64,000 nt of DNA from Chitinophagaceae bacterium (lineage in GTDB: Bacteria > Bacteroidota > Bacteroidia > Chitinophagales > Chitinophagaceae): NCBI GenBank assembly GCA_019638625.1, contig JAHBTK010000003.1:434001-498000 (forward strand), given 5' to 3'. Below, one piece after another: positions 1-8,800 of this stretch. The notes beneath the pieces are model-generated. The model ran no database searches. It had not been told where the DNA came from and worked only from the letters and a program-made list of their open reading frames with translations. A program made the translations under genes and the position numbers. The first letter of the stretch is position 1, and each line of letters starts with the position of its first letter.

Positions 1-114
1 GCTGCTGTACTGACGATACTGCTGTTCCGATCCGGAAAAGTACCTGTTGCTGAGGATACCATACCAAGAAAATACTACCTGGACAGTTCGGAGCTAAAGA
101 GTTCGCCGCAGTAA
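1..114 (+). CDS. C-terminal end of an unidentified protein (5' cut by window)
   Basis: An open frame runs from the first base and ends at TAA 112-114, giving 37 residues. It begins with a hydrophobic stretch (AAVLTILLF) followed by a polar tail ending SSELKSSPQ. This would fit a protein ending in a membrane segment with a short exposed tail. The stop lies 6 bp from the stop of the convergent PPIase gene, a normal spacing for two converging genes. No family can be assigned from so short a piece. Confidence 0.45.
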   Translation, partial: AAVLTILLFRSGKVPVAEDTIPRKYYLDSSELKSSPQ

Positions 115-120
115 GGGTAT

Positions 121-2076
121 TTACAAAGTTCTTAATACCTGGTCATTGATTTTCACCCGATATTTTTTCTTCAGGGATGTTATCCACTTTTTATCGAGTT
201 CTGATTGATAGTCATTGATCACGAATCCCCGGGCTTCCTCAAATCTTTTTTCCGTGCCGCCCGGTATCCGCGATAGGATGAACAGCAAACCTGCGGGGCC
301 CTCTGAACTGTATTCCGATAAAACCGAGAGGCTGTTTTCCGGCATATCGCTTTTATAGCCGGGAATGTATGCCGTTTCAAACCGTGTGGAATCCGCAATA
401 ATACTTCCTTCAGTATTGTTCGCATACTTTCTCCAGTTCTTTACAAAATCCGCCGGGTTACTCTTAATTTCCTGCGCCGCCTGCGCATCCAGCGCGGTGA
501 ACAATACAGCATTTACACTTTCCCCCCAGACGTACCTCGATTTGTTGGCATTATAATATTTTTTAAGCGCGGCTTCGTTATCCGCCCCTTTGTTCCAGAC
601 CTGGCGGCCCATCACTTCAAAGAAAAGATTACCTTCTTCGAACTCCTTCAACTGAGCTCTGAAAGCTTCGTTGTAAAGGTCCAGGTTCTCCCGGTAGTAC
701 TGGTTGGCGGTTACCTTTACATAGTGCTGCATAATGGCAGCATAGGGGATTTCGGTTCCGGGGCGGTAATTGTTTTTGAGGGTATTAACATAGTCAACCC
801 AGTCTTTCAGCGTTCTGCTTTCATTGCCAAAAGAAAAGATCACGGTTGCGGGCGTGATTTTTTTAGGTAACGTATACCCGCTGTTTTTTACCAGGCTGTC
901 GGTTACCTGCCAAAGCAGGGCATCATTATTGAATTGGTCCCTGTAACCTACGGCAGCCAGGATATTTTTATCCTGCCGCTCATTGGATATCTTTATACGG
1001 GTATCGTTCAGCACCATATTTTTAAACAGCGTCACCGCCTGCAGGCTGTCCGATATTACCGGCACATGCTGATGCCGCTGCACAATATGAATACCATAAG
1101 CCGTTTCAAAAGGCCGGGTATAATCACCATCTTTCGTTAATCCCATCACCGCGTCTTCAAATGTTTTTTCGTATCTGCCAATCTTAAAATCGGGGTTTAA
1201 CGCGCCGCCCGTCGTCGCTGCATTAAAGTCTGAGCTATATTGCCTGGCCAACTGGTCGAAGTCGCTGCCCGACTGCAATGCCCGGTACAGGGAATCCGCT
1301 CTTTTCCGAAGCGTCTGTTTTTCTCCAGGCATTATTCCCGGGGGAAATGCCAGTAGTATCTGCGCTCCTTTGATGCTTCCGAACGCGGGACGTTCACCGG
1401 TTTTCTGAAATATATGATAGCCGGCCTTACTTTTATAAGGTTCGGAAAATTTTCCGTTGTCAAGTGTATAGGCGATGGATTCGATATGGTAGGGAAGAGA
1501 AAACACCGTAATGAACCCTATATCCCCGTTATTGGTCTTTACCTCAGGATCTTTTGAGTATTCCAGTGCGGTTTGGGTAAAATCCGCTCCCTGCTGCAAT
1601 GCACTATAGGCAGCCATGACCTGCCTGTAGGCTGCTGTTGTGTCTGTTGTTTCCGGTTGCATATATCCCTCCGGATTGCGGATATAAGCTTCATCAAAGG
1701 GGATAAAGATGTGTGAAAGCCGTATATCCGTCAGGCTCCTGTCATATGCTTCTTTACAGAGCTCCTCCAAAGCGCCTTCTTCCAGCAGATAATCTTCCGT
1801 TATCTGGCGCTTGTAGTTGATCAGCTCATATTTCAGCGAAGGGAGGGTATCCAGGCGCATATCCCGGGCAGCCTGCACTTTAAGCCTGAACGGGATGTAA
1901 AACTGTTCGAGATATATCTTTTTCGCTTCTGCGGTTGTATCTTCAGCATTATTCTTATTGAACGCTTTCAGGAACTCTTCTCTATCAACCGCCTGTTTTC
2001 CATAGGTAAATAAGGTTTGTGCAGATACTGTTCCGCAAAACAATAGCAAAATCGGTAGAGCCAGCTTTTTTTTCAT
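121..2076 (-). CDS. Periplasmic peptidylprolyl isomerase, SurA/PpiC type
   Basis: The 651-residue product starts with a signal peptide (residues 1-20, ending VSAQ), so it is exported. Two parvulin (PpiC-type rotamase) domains follow in tandem, near residues 118-228 and 234-340, each with the family's spaced motifs (LSHIFIPF; KSKAGYHIFQ in the first, ETAYGIHIVQ in the second). The remaining 300 residues are helical, charged and SurA-like. Such proteins catalyse cis-trans proline isomerisation and chaperone outer-membrane proteins. The gene lies 24 bp downstream of the thioredoxin-like gene on the same strand, so the two may be co-transcribed. A SurA homologue is the best call; which paralogue is uncertain. 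Confidence 0.9.
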   Translation of the reverse strand: MKKKLALPILLLFCGTVSAQTLFTYGKQAVDREEFLKAFNKNNAEDTTAEAKKIYLEQFYIPFRLKVQAARDMRLDTLPSLKYELINYKRQITEDYLLEEGALEELCKEAYDRSLTDIRLSHIFIPFDEAYIRNPEGYMQPETTDTTAAYRQVMAAYSALQQGADFTQTALEYSKDPEVKTNNGDIGFITVFSLPYHIESIAYTLDNGKFSEPYKSKAGYHIFQKTGERPAFGSIKGAQILLAFPPGIMPGEKQTLRKRADSLYRALQSGSDFDQLARQYSSDFNAATTGGALNPDFKIGRYEKTFEDAVMGLTKDGDYTRPFETAYGIHIVQRHQHVPVISDSLQAVTLFKNMVLNDTRIKISNERQDKNILAAVGYRDQFNNDALLWQVTDSLVKNSGYTLPKKITPATVIFSFGNESRTLKDWVDYVNTLKNNYRPGTEIPYAAIMQHYVKVTANQYYRENLDLYNEAFRAQLKEFEEGNLFFEVMGRQVWNKGADNEAALKKYYNANKSRYVWGESVNAVLFTALDAQAAQEIKSNPADFVKNWRKYANNTEGSIIADSTRFETAYIPGYKSDMPENSLSVLSEYSSEGPAGLLFILSRIPGGTEKRFEEARGFVINDYQSELDKKWITSLKKKYRVKINDQVLRTL

Positions 2077-2100
2077 ATATGTCAGGTAGTGCCGGAACGA

Positions 2101-3534
2101 CTATTTCCCCTGGAACTTTAGTTGCAACAGGTCGTTCATCTGATCCGGGTTGAGTTTTTTGGCTATGATATTTTTGTCCTTGTCCAAAAGATATAAAACC
2201 GGGGTCTGGTAAACATCAAACAATTGTTTATAACCCGGTCTGCCGGCATCATAATCAGCTTGCGTCACCTCCGGTAACTGGTGTACATGTATCCAGCCCC
2301 TGATATTATTTTCCCTTATGAATTTCAGCCATTTTTCTTTGCCGCCATCTGTCATTACCCCGTATATCTGCACACCCTGTTTTTTCCACTGGCTTTGAAA
2401 AACGGAATCCAGTTTGGGGACTTCTGTCTGGCAGTGGCCGCAGGTGGGATCCCAAAAACAAACAACGGTATAGGGGGCATTCACGCTATAGAGGTTACGC
2501 GACTTCCCTGCAGAATCCACCATTTTCAGGTCTGCCGCCTTTCCGCCAATTAAGTTCGCCATCAGGCTATAGGCCCGTTCAAACACCACCTTCCTGTATT
2601 TTTCATTTAACCAGTAGTCGGCTTTCCCGGGAGCATAATATCTTTCAAACAGGTTCACGAATACCGCGTCCTGCCCCATATAGTCCGGGTTGATGTATTT
2701 TTCAGTGAGTGTGGAAAGGATCACTTTAAACATTTCTTTATTGGGGAGGGCCGCGTCTAATATTTTGTTGGCAGCTTTACTCAGGGTATCCGGCTGCTGC
2801 ATCAACACGGAACCGAAATACCGTTTCAGCTTGGGTTCAAATACGGGTGTCCTGGCCAGCCGTTCATCAGCAAAAGAAACCCCATCCCAGTAATGTTGTT
2901 TGTAAAACTGATAGGCATACACGGAGTCGTATTTCCCTCCGGGATGTTCGGAAGCGCCGGGCACTTTCGGTTCTCTGAGCACGTTGAATATGGCGGTCAG
3001 CAGGTGGTCAGGGTATTGCTGTATAAAATTTTCCCTGTATTCCTGCAATTCCGTGTTCAGCTTTGTTATTTCTTCTTTTTGGCTGGCCGCATCAGGACCG
3101 GAAGGATTGCCGGTGATCTCTTTCTGCAAAACCTGTATGGCCTTGCCTTTTTCCTGGGCCAGGGATTGATACTGTTGAAAAAGTTCGTTATCCGTCGACC
3201 CGGCAAAACGTGTTTTACCTATTATATCTGTAGTGTCGGCCGTAATCGAAAAGCGTTGTTGTTTGTCTATCAGCATTTCGAACCAGCCGTTCTTTTGAGG
3301 ATAAATAACCATGTACACGCCACCCATCAGCTTGTCTTTGCCTGCAAATACAGCTTCGCTTTGAGCGTTGACCACCGCGGAGTCGATGATATATTGTTTG
3401 GCTCCGAAATGATGACCGAGGTAAAGAAATCCTTTGGTATACGGCTTTAGAGTCACTTTTATCTCGTATCCCTCCTGTGCAGATGCCAGGCAAAACAAGA
3501 ACAGCAGCCCTGCGGTGAATAAGCCTCTCTTCAT
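2101..3534 (-). CDS. Thioredoxin-like (TlpA/redoxin) periplasmic protein with DUF4369-like N-terminus
   Basis: The 477-residue product has a signal peptide (1-20, ending LASAQ). The N-terminal 100 residues resemble the beta-rich DUF4369 domain found in Bacteroidota redoxins. A helical middle region follows, and a thioredoxin fold occupies about residues 335-477, with the redox motif CGHC at 365-368 within WDPTCGHCQTEVPKL. This arrangement is typical of periplasmic thiol-disulfide oxidoreductases in the phylum. Substrates are unknown. It precedes the PPIase gene on the same strand, which suggests a joint role in envelope protein folding, but that is inference. Confidence 0.85.
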   Translation of the reverse strand: MKRGLFTAGLLFLFCLASAQEGYEIKVTLKPYTKGFLYLGHHFGAKQYIIDSAVVNAQSEAVFAGKDKLMGGVYMVIYPQKNGWFEMLIDKQQRFSITADTTDIIGKTRFAGSTDNELFQQYQSLAQEKGKAIQVLQKEITGNPSGPDAASQKEEITKLNTELQEYRENFIQQYPDHLLTAIFNVLREPKVPGASEHPGGKYDSVYAYQFYKQHYWDGVSFADERLARTPVFEPKLKRYFGSVLMQQPDTLSKAANKILDAALPNKEMFKVILSTLTEKYINPDYMGQDAVFVNLFERYYAPGKADYWLNEKYRKVVFERAYSLMANLIGGKAADLKMVDSAGKSRNLYSVNAPYTVVCFWDPTCGHCQTEVPKLDSVFQSQWKKQGVQIYGVMTDGGKEKWLKFIRENNIRGWIHVHQLPEVTQADYDAGRPGYKQLFDVYQTPVLYLLDKDKNIIAKKLNPDQMNDLLQLKFQGK

Positions 3535-3665
3535 TTTAATACTTTCCTTGAATGGTACAAAACTATTTAAAATGAGCTTGTTACGGGCTTAATTAACGTA
3601 TAATTAGCCAATTTGTTGGGCAGGCAATTAATTTTTGGTAAAAATAGCTGATTGAAAAAGATTTT

Positions 3666-4694
3666 CTAAACGCCCCGGAACTGTTTCAGGAAACGCACGT
3701 CGTTTTCGCTGAAGAGCCGGATATCGGTGATGCCGTATTTCAGCATGGCGGGACGCTCTACTCCCATACCAAAAGCGAAGCCGGTATATTTTTCCGGGTC
3801 GATATTACAATGCTCCAGCACTTTGGGATGCACCATGCCGCAACCTAAAATTTCCAGCCAGCCCGTGTATTTACAAACATTGCAACCGGCGCCTTTACAC
3901 AACTGGCAACTGATATCCATTTCGGCGCTGGGCTCCGTGAACGGGAAATAACTCGGTCGGAACCTCACCTTTACATCATTGCCGTACATTTCCTGCACAA
4001 AAAAGTAAAGCGTTTGTTTCAGGTCGGCAAACGAAACGTTTTCGTCGATATAGAGTCCTTCCACCTGGTGGAAAAAGCAATGACTGCGGGCGCTGATGGT
4101 TTCATTGCGATACACCCGCCCGGGACAGATGATACGAAGCGGCAACTTCCCTTTCTCCATCTCCCGGATCTGGATATTGCTGGTGTGGGTCCTTAACAGC
4201 CAGGCAGGATCGGTAGAGATATAAAAAGTATCCTGCATGTCTCTTGCCGGGTGATGTTCCGGCAGGTTCAGGGCGGTAAAATTGTGCCAGTCATCTTCTA
4301 TCTCCGGGCCTTCCGCCACGGAAAAACCGAGCCTTTGAAAAATGGAAACAATGCGGCTGCGCATGCTGCTGATGGGATGGCGCGTACCTACGGGGAATAT
4401 ATCTCCCGGAAGGCTGAGGTCAATTGTCGGCCCCTGCTGAACCCCACCGGCTTCACCGGCTTCTTTAAGTGTATTGTATTTGGCTTCAGCCAATTGTTTG
4501 AATTCATTCAGTACCTGCCCAAACTCCTTTTTCTTATCGGAAGGCACGTTTTTCATCTCCCCCATCAGGGTTTTCACCAGTCCTTTGGTTCCCAAATAAG
4601 TGATCCTGAATTTCTCTGCCCCTTCTGCGCCAGGGATATTATAAGCTTCAATTTCGCTGCGGTAAACTTCCAGTTGCGCTAACAATTGCTCCAT
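3666..4694 (-). CDS. pheS: Phenylalanine-tRNA ligase alpha subunit
   Basis: The 342-residue product has the usual length for PheS. The N-terminal 90 residues form the tRNA-binding coiled coil. The class II catalytic core follows, with motif 2 around RIICPGRVYRNETISARSHC (residues 187-206) and motif 3 GMGVERPAML (309-318). The phenylalanine-binding FTEP (252-255) is present, as is a Cys-rich segment (263-276), both common in bacterial PheS. It catalyses attachment of Phe to tRNA-Phe as part of an alpha2-beta2 enzyme. pheT is not in the window, so the two subunits are unlinked here. No defects are seen. Confidence 0.97.
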   Translation of the reverse strand: MEQLLAQLEVYRSEIEAYNIPGAEGAEKFRITYLGTKGLVKTLMGEMKNVPSDKKKEFGQVLNEFKQLAEAKYNTLKEAGEAGGVQQGPTIDLSLPGDIFPVGTRHPISSMRSRIVSIFQRLGFSVAEGPEIEDDWHNFTALNLPEHHPARDMQDTFYISTDPAWLLRTHTSNIQIREMEKGKLPLRIICPGRVYRNETISARSHCFFHQVEGLYIDENVSFADLKQTLYFFVQEMYGNDVKVRFRPSYFPFTEPSAEMDISCQLCKGAGCNVCKYTGWLEILGCGMVHPKVLEHCNIDPEKYTGFAFGMGVERPAMLKYGITDIRLFSENDVRFLKQFRGV

Positions 4695-4798
4695 GCTGCG
4701 AAGATATGAAACGTAGCATCATAAAAAATCCGCAAATAGAGGGGATATGCTAAGCCCGGCTCCGGGCAGGGGCTCCAAAACGGTTTCCGGTCCAGGGG

Positions 4799-5671
4799 CT
4801 AATACAGGTCGTCCAGCTTCATTTTCAGGTATTTGGTAACGCTGCGGTGTGTACTGATAAAGGTGATGCCGATACCGATCACTATAATACCTAAAAACAG
4901 GAACCCCAGCAGGGTATAATCCCTGAGGACTTTAATTTCCGGAAGCCATTTTTCAACACCCATGATGATAATAATGATCACCGCGATGGCTATCAGGGCG
5001 CTGACCAACCCGTTTACAACGGCTTTTATGTCGAATGGTTTGGAAATAAACCAGCGGGTGGCGCCAACCATCTGCATCGTCTTGATCAGGAACCGGTTGC
5101 TGAACATTGCCAGTTTGATGGTATTATCTATTAAAACCAGTACGAGGATCCCCAGTCCGATCACAATGCCCAATAATACCCAACTGATCTTTTTAACGGT
5201 ATCGTTGAGGTTGACCACTACGTCTTTAGGGTATTTCACGTCATCTACGTTGGCTACCTGTTCCAGGTCAGCAACGATTATGTTGAGAGAGTCTTTGTTC
5301 ACATATTCCGGGCGAAGGTTAAATTCTATGCTTTTTTTCAGGGGGTTTTCATCCAGAATGCCCTCCCAGGTTTCGTTGCCGTCTTTTAGATAGATCTCTT
5401 TTGCTTCTGCTTTTGAAATGAATTTTGCGGAAACTGTATAGGATTTCGCCTTGATATCCGAAAGTAATTGTTCGGTATCGCTATCGGACATTAAGTCGGT
5501 AAGAAACACCTGTACCTGCACATTACTCCTGAAATAACGTTCCAGTTTGCTCCCGTTGATGACCAGCCAGCCAAATACGCCTATTAATATCAATAAAGAG
5601 GCTACTCCCAATATGCTGAAAAAGAAAGAAGGTTTGCTCCTTCTCATAGAGCTTCTACTGATTTCCTCCAT
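4799..5671 (-). CDS. ftsX: Cell division ABC transporter permease FtsX
   Basis: The 290-residue product has the FtsX layout: a transmembrane helix near residues 18-42, a periplasmic domain (about 43-165), then three helices near 166-188, 210-240 and 257-280. FtsX works with the ATPase FtsE at the divisome to activate septal cell-wall hydrolases. The GATRWFISKPF loop between the second and third helices is characteristic. ftsE is not adjacent. The gene diverges from leuS across a 170-bp spacer that carries -7-like boxes for both directions. Confidence 0.93.
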   Translation of the reverse strand: MEEISRSSMRRSKPSFFFSILGVASLLILIGVFGWLVINGSKLERYFRSNVQVQVFLTDLMSDSDTEQLLSDIKAKSYTVSAKFISKAEAKEIYLKDGNETWEGILDENPLKKSIEFNLRPEYVNKDSLNIIVADLEQVANVDDVKYPKDVVVNLNDTVKKISWVLLGIVIGLGILVLVLIDNTIKLAMFSNRFLIKTMQMVGATRWFISKPFDIKAVVNGLVSALIAIAVIIIIIMGVEKWLPEIKVLRDYTLLGFLFLGIIVIGIGITFISTHRSVTKYLKMKLDDLY

Positions 5672-5721
5672 GTTGTAATCGTTTAATCGGTTATTCCTGG
5701 GTATACAGGCACCGGAATGGG

Positions 5722-5729
5722 CAAAAATA
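5722..5729 (-). promoter_or_regulatory. Candidate -7 box for ftsX
   Basis: Read on the minus strand this is TATTTTTG, which matches the Bacteroidota -7 consensus TAnnTTTG. It lies about 50 bp before the ftsX start. No clear -33 TTTG is seen at the expected spacing, so support is weak. Confidence 0.3.
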
Positions 5730-5751
5730 ATAGTTTTATGCCTGCTTTCCG

Positions 5752-5759
5752 TAAATTTG
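5752..5759 (+). promoter_or_regulatory. Candidate -7 box for leuS
   Basis: TAAATTTG matches the Bacteroidota TAnnTTTG -7 consensus. It sits 82 bp before the leuS ATG, which would give a leader of roughly 75 nt. No convincing -33 element is visible. Confidence 0.3.
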
Positions 5760-5841
5760 CTGCCCTCATAACGTGAGTTTGCATTGAATATTTTTCAGAA
5801 TAATTTTTTCTTCAATCAGTTACAGGAGACTTTTTAACAAT

Positions 5842-8800
5842 ATGGAATATAATTTCAGAGAGATTGAAAAGAAGTGGCAGCAGGTATGGAAGGACACAGG
5901 CGCTTATAAAGTAAGTAACCGGTCGGATAAGCCCAAATATTACGTGCTGGACATGTTTCCTTACCCGAGCGGAGCCGGGCTGCATGTAGGGCACCCCCTG
6001 GGTTATATCGCCAGCGATATTTTCGCCCGTTATAAAAGGTTAAAGGGGTTCAATGTGCTGCATCCTATGGGATATGATGCTTTCGGTCTGCCGGCAGAAC
6101 AATACGCGATAGACCACGGTATTCACCCTGCCGTATCAACAGAGAAAAATATTAACACTTTCAGAAAACAATTAGACAATATTGGCTTTTGCTACGATTG
6201 GAGCAGGGAGGTGCGGACAAGTGATCCCAAATACTATAAATGGACGCAGTGGATATTCCTGCAGTTATTTAAAAGCTGGTACAACCGGAAAACCAATCAG
6301 GCGGAAGCTATAGACGGGCTTGTTAAAATTTTTGAAAAAGAAGGCAATATTAACCACCCGGTGCCTAACGGCAAATTTGAGCTGCCTGGTCTGGCCGGGC
6401 AGGTATTCACGGCAGCACAGTGGGATTCTTTTGATGAGTTTGCGCAGCAGTCCATCCTGATGGAATATCGCCTGGCATACTGCGGCTATGGCGAAGTGAA
6501 CTGGTGCGAAGCATTGGGCACCGTATTGGCCAACGACGAGGTGATCAACGGCGTGAGTGAAAGAGGAGGCTTTCCTGTGGTAAAGAAAAAGCTGCGGCAG
6601 TGGTACCTGCGCATTACCGAATATGCCGATCGCTTGCAGACCGACCTGCAGACAGTGGACTGGAGCGAGGCTATGAAGGAAATGCAAACCAACTGGATCG
6701 GGAAGAGCAGTGGGGCGGAGATCAACTTTAGCTTAGCCTCACCCCCAGCCCCTCTCCTGGAGGAGAGGGGGGGAGCAGCGTCTCACGGGGCAGGAAAGTC
6801 CTATAAAACGGCTGACAATAGCTGGCATATCCTGAAAGAATTCGGAAGGGAGAACAGGAAGAATCCTACGCCTGCAGAGGACTTATTATGGCAGCATATC
6901 CGGAATAACAAACTTGGTCTTAAAGTAAGAAGGCAACATACTGTCAAAGGTTATATAGTTGATTTTGCGGTTTTGGAGGCAGGTCTGGTAATTGAACTGG
7001 ATGGTGAATATCATAATGAAGAACAACAAAAGATATATGACGATGCGAGAACAGGGTTTCTAAAAGAACTTGGGTTAACATTGATCCGGTTTAGAAATGA
7101 AGAGGTGTTGCAAGACGTAGAAACGGTGGTTGAAAAGATAAAGATTGTCATACAAGAACAGAAGCAAAAAAGCAGTTCTGCTGCCGGGCTTCCCCTTCTC
7201 CCTTGGGAGAAGGGGTCAGGGGATGAGGCTGCTATTCGCGTCTACACCACCCGCCCCGATACCATCTTTGGAGTTGACTTTATGGTGCTGGCGCCGGAAC
7301 ATGAACTGGTGGACCAGGTAACCACACCCGGACAAAAATCGGCAGTGGAAGAATACGTGACCTGGGTAAAAAGCCGTAGTGAAAGGGAACGGATGGCAGA
7401 GAAGAAAATATCCGGCTGCTTTACAGGCGCTTATACGGAACATCCGTTTACCGGTAAAAACATCCCGGTCTGGATCAGTGAATATGTGCTGGCAGGATAT
7501 GGCACCGGCGCGATCATGGCGGTGCCCGCCGGCGATGAACGGGATCATAAGTTCGCACAACATTTTAATATTCCCATTACCAACATATTCGGAGAGCTTT
7601 ATAAAGGAGAGGAAGCTATATCCGACAAAAATGTAATCATTCAAAACAGTGGTTTCATTACCGGGCTGCCTGTGAAAGAAGCCGCGGAAAAAGTAATTAC
7701 CGCGCTGGAAGAAAACGGGGATGGTGTGCGCAAAGTGAATTACAAAATGCGGGATGCGGCCTTCAGCCGCCAGCGTTACTGGGGTGAACCTTTTCCTATT
7801 ATATGGAAGGATGGCATAGCCTGGCCCCTGGACGAAAGCGAACTGCCGCTGGAGCTGCCGCATATTGACGAAATAAAGCCCGGCAAAGACGGTGAGGGAC
7901 CGCTGGCGAATATGAAGGAGTGGGTCCTCATCCCCAACCCTTCTCCGCAAGCGGAGAAGGGGGCAGTTGGTGCGGCAAACGTTCCCAAATATACCGTCCG
8001 GACGCCTGTGCAGTATGAATTGGCCAAACAAATGCGAAAAGATCATACGGAAGCAGAGAGAAAACTATGGGAATTGCTGCGGGGAAATAAGCTGGACGCA
8101 AAATTCAGAAGACAGCATCCGATAGATGCATACATTGTTGATTTTGTTTCATTGCAGGATAAGCTTATTGTGGAGGTAGATGGTGGTTATCATGAAACGG
8201 CTGAACAGAAGGAGTATGATGAGGAAAGGACAAACATGTTGAACGGGATCGGGTTCAGGGTAATACGTTTTAGCAACAAAGAAGTTTTAGATAATCCCTA
8301 TGCAGTAAGAGATAAAATAAAAAATGAACTAAAGAAACAGCACCCCGCTCCGGATACAGAGAAAGGGGCAGCAACCGAACCGGAGCTCCCCTCTCCACTG
8401 GTGGAGAGGGGGCAGGGGGTGAGGGAGGCTTCCACCATGCCCGGCTACGCCGGCAGCAGTTGGTATTTCCTGCGCTACATGGACCCCCATAACAATGAAA
8501 CCTTCTGCGACCGCAAAGCATCCGACTACTGGAACCAGGTGGACCTGTATATAGGTGGCACCGAACACGCGGTAGGGCACCTGCTTTACAGCCGCATGTG
8601 GACCAAAGCGCTGTATGACCTGGGCTATATCGGCTTTTTTGAACCTTTCAAAAAACTCGTGAACCAGGGAATGATACAGGGAAGCAGTAGGTTTGTGTAT
8701 AGGATAAAACTTGAATTTAATTCGAGACATATACCTATAAATAATGTATTGTCAAAATATCAGATTTTTATCTCTAAGGGAATAAAAAACGAAATACAAC

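Larger units (their letters stand above)
6735..7230 (+). mobile_element. In-frame palindrome-bounded element 1 carrying a DUF559 nuclease-like domain
   Basis: The segment interrupts LeuRS between EINFS and IRVYTTRPDTIFG. It starts AGCCTCACCCCCAGCCCC, and the reverse complement of its end is AGCCTCATCCCCTGACCCC, so the termini are inverted repeats. A perfect palindrome lies just inside each end (6749-6770 and 7192-7215). Between them is a DUF559 domain with RRQH, YIVDF (D374) and VIELDG (E385, D387), the expected PD-(D/E)XK residues. DUF559 is related to very-short-patch-repair-type nucleases, but activity has not been shown here. The exact ends and any target duplication cannot be fixed without an uninterrupted relative. 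Confidence 0.75.
7924..8430 (+). mobile_element. In-frame palindrome-bounded element 2 carrying a second DUF559 domain
   Basis: This element interrupts LeuRS between GPLANMKEW and STMPGYAGSSW. The left end (GTCCTCATCCCCAACCC) aligns with the left end of element 1, and the right end (GGGGGTGAGGGAGGCT) with its right end. Palindromes lie at 7938-7961 and 8388-8411. The domain between has RRQH, YIVDF (D767) and VEVDG (E778, D780). A hand alignment with the first DUF559 domain gives 45 identities over about 95 positions. The two copies are therefore related but old or independently acquired, not a recent tandem duplication. The 507-bp length is a multiple of three. Confidence 0.75.

Noticed and set aside
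2893..3450. 185-residue plus-strand open frame
   Set aside because: It is antisense to the thioredoxin-like gene, which has a signal peptide and CGHC motif.
6735..8430. Inteins or introns in leuS
   Set aside because: The inserts lack the intein N-terminal Cys/Ser and C-terminal His-Asn followed by Cys/Ser/Thr splice signature, and no group I/II intron structure or stop codon is present. The frame is continuous.
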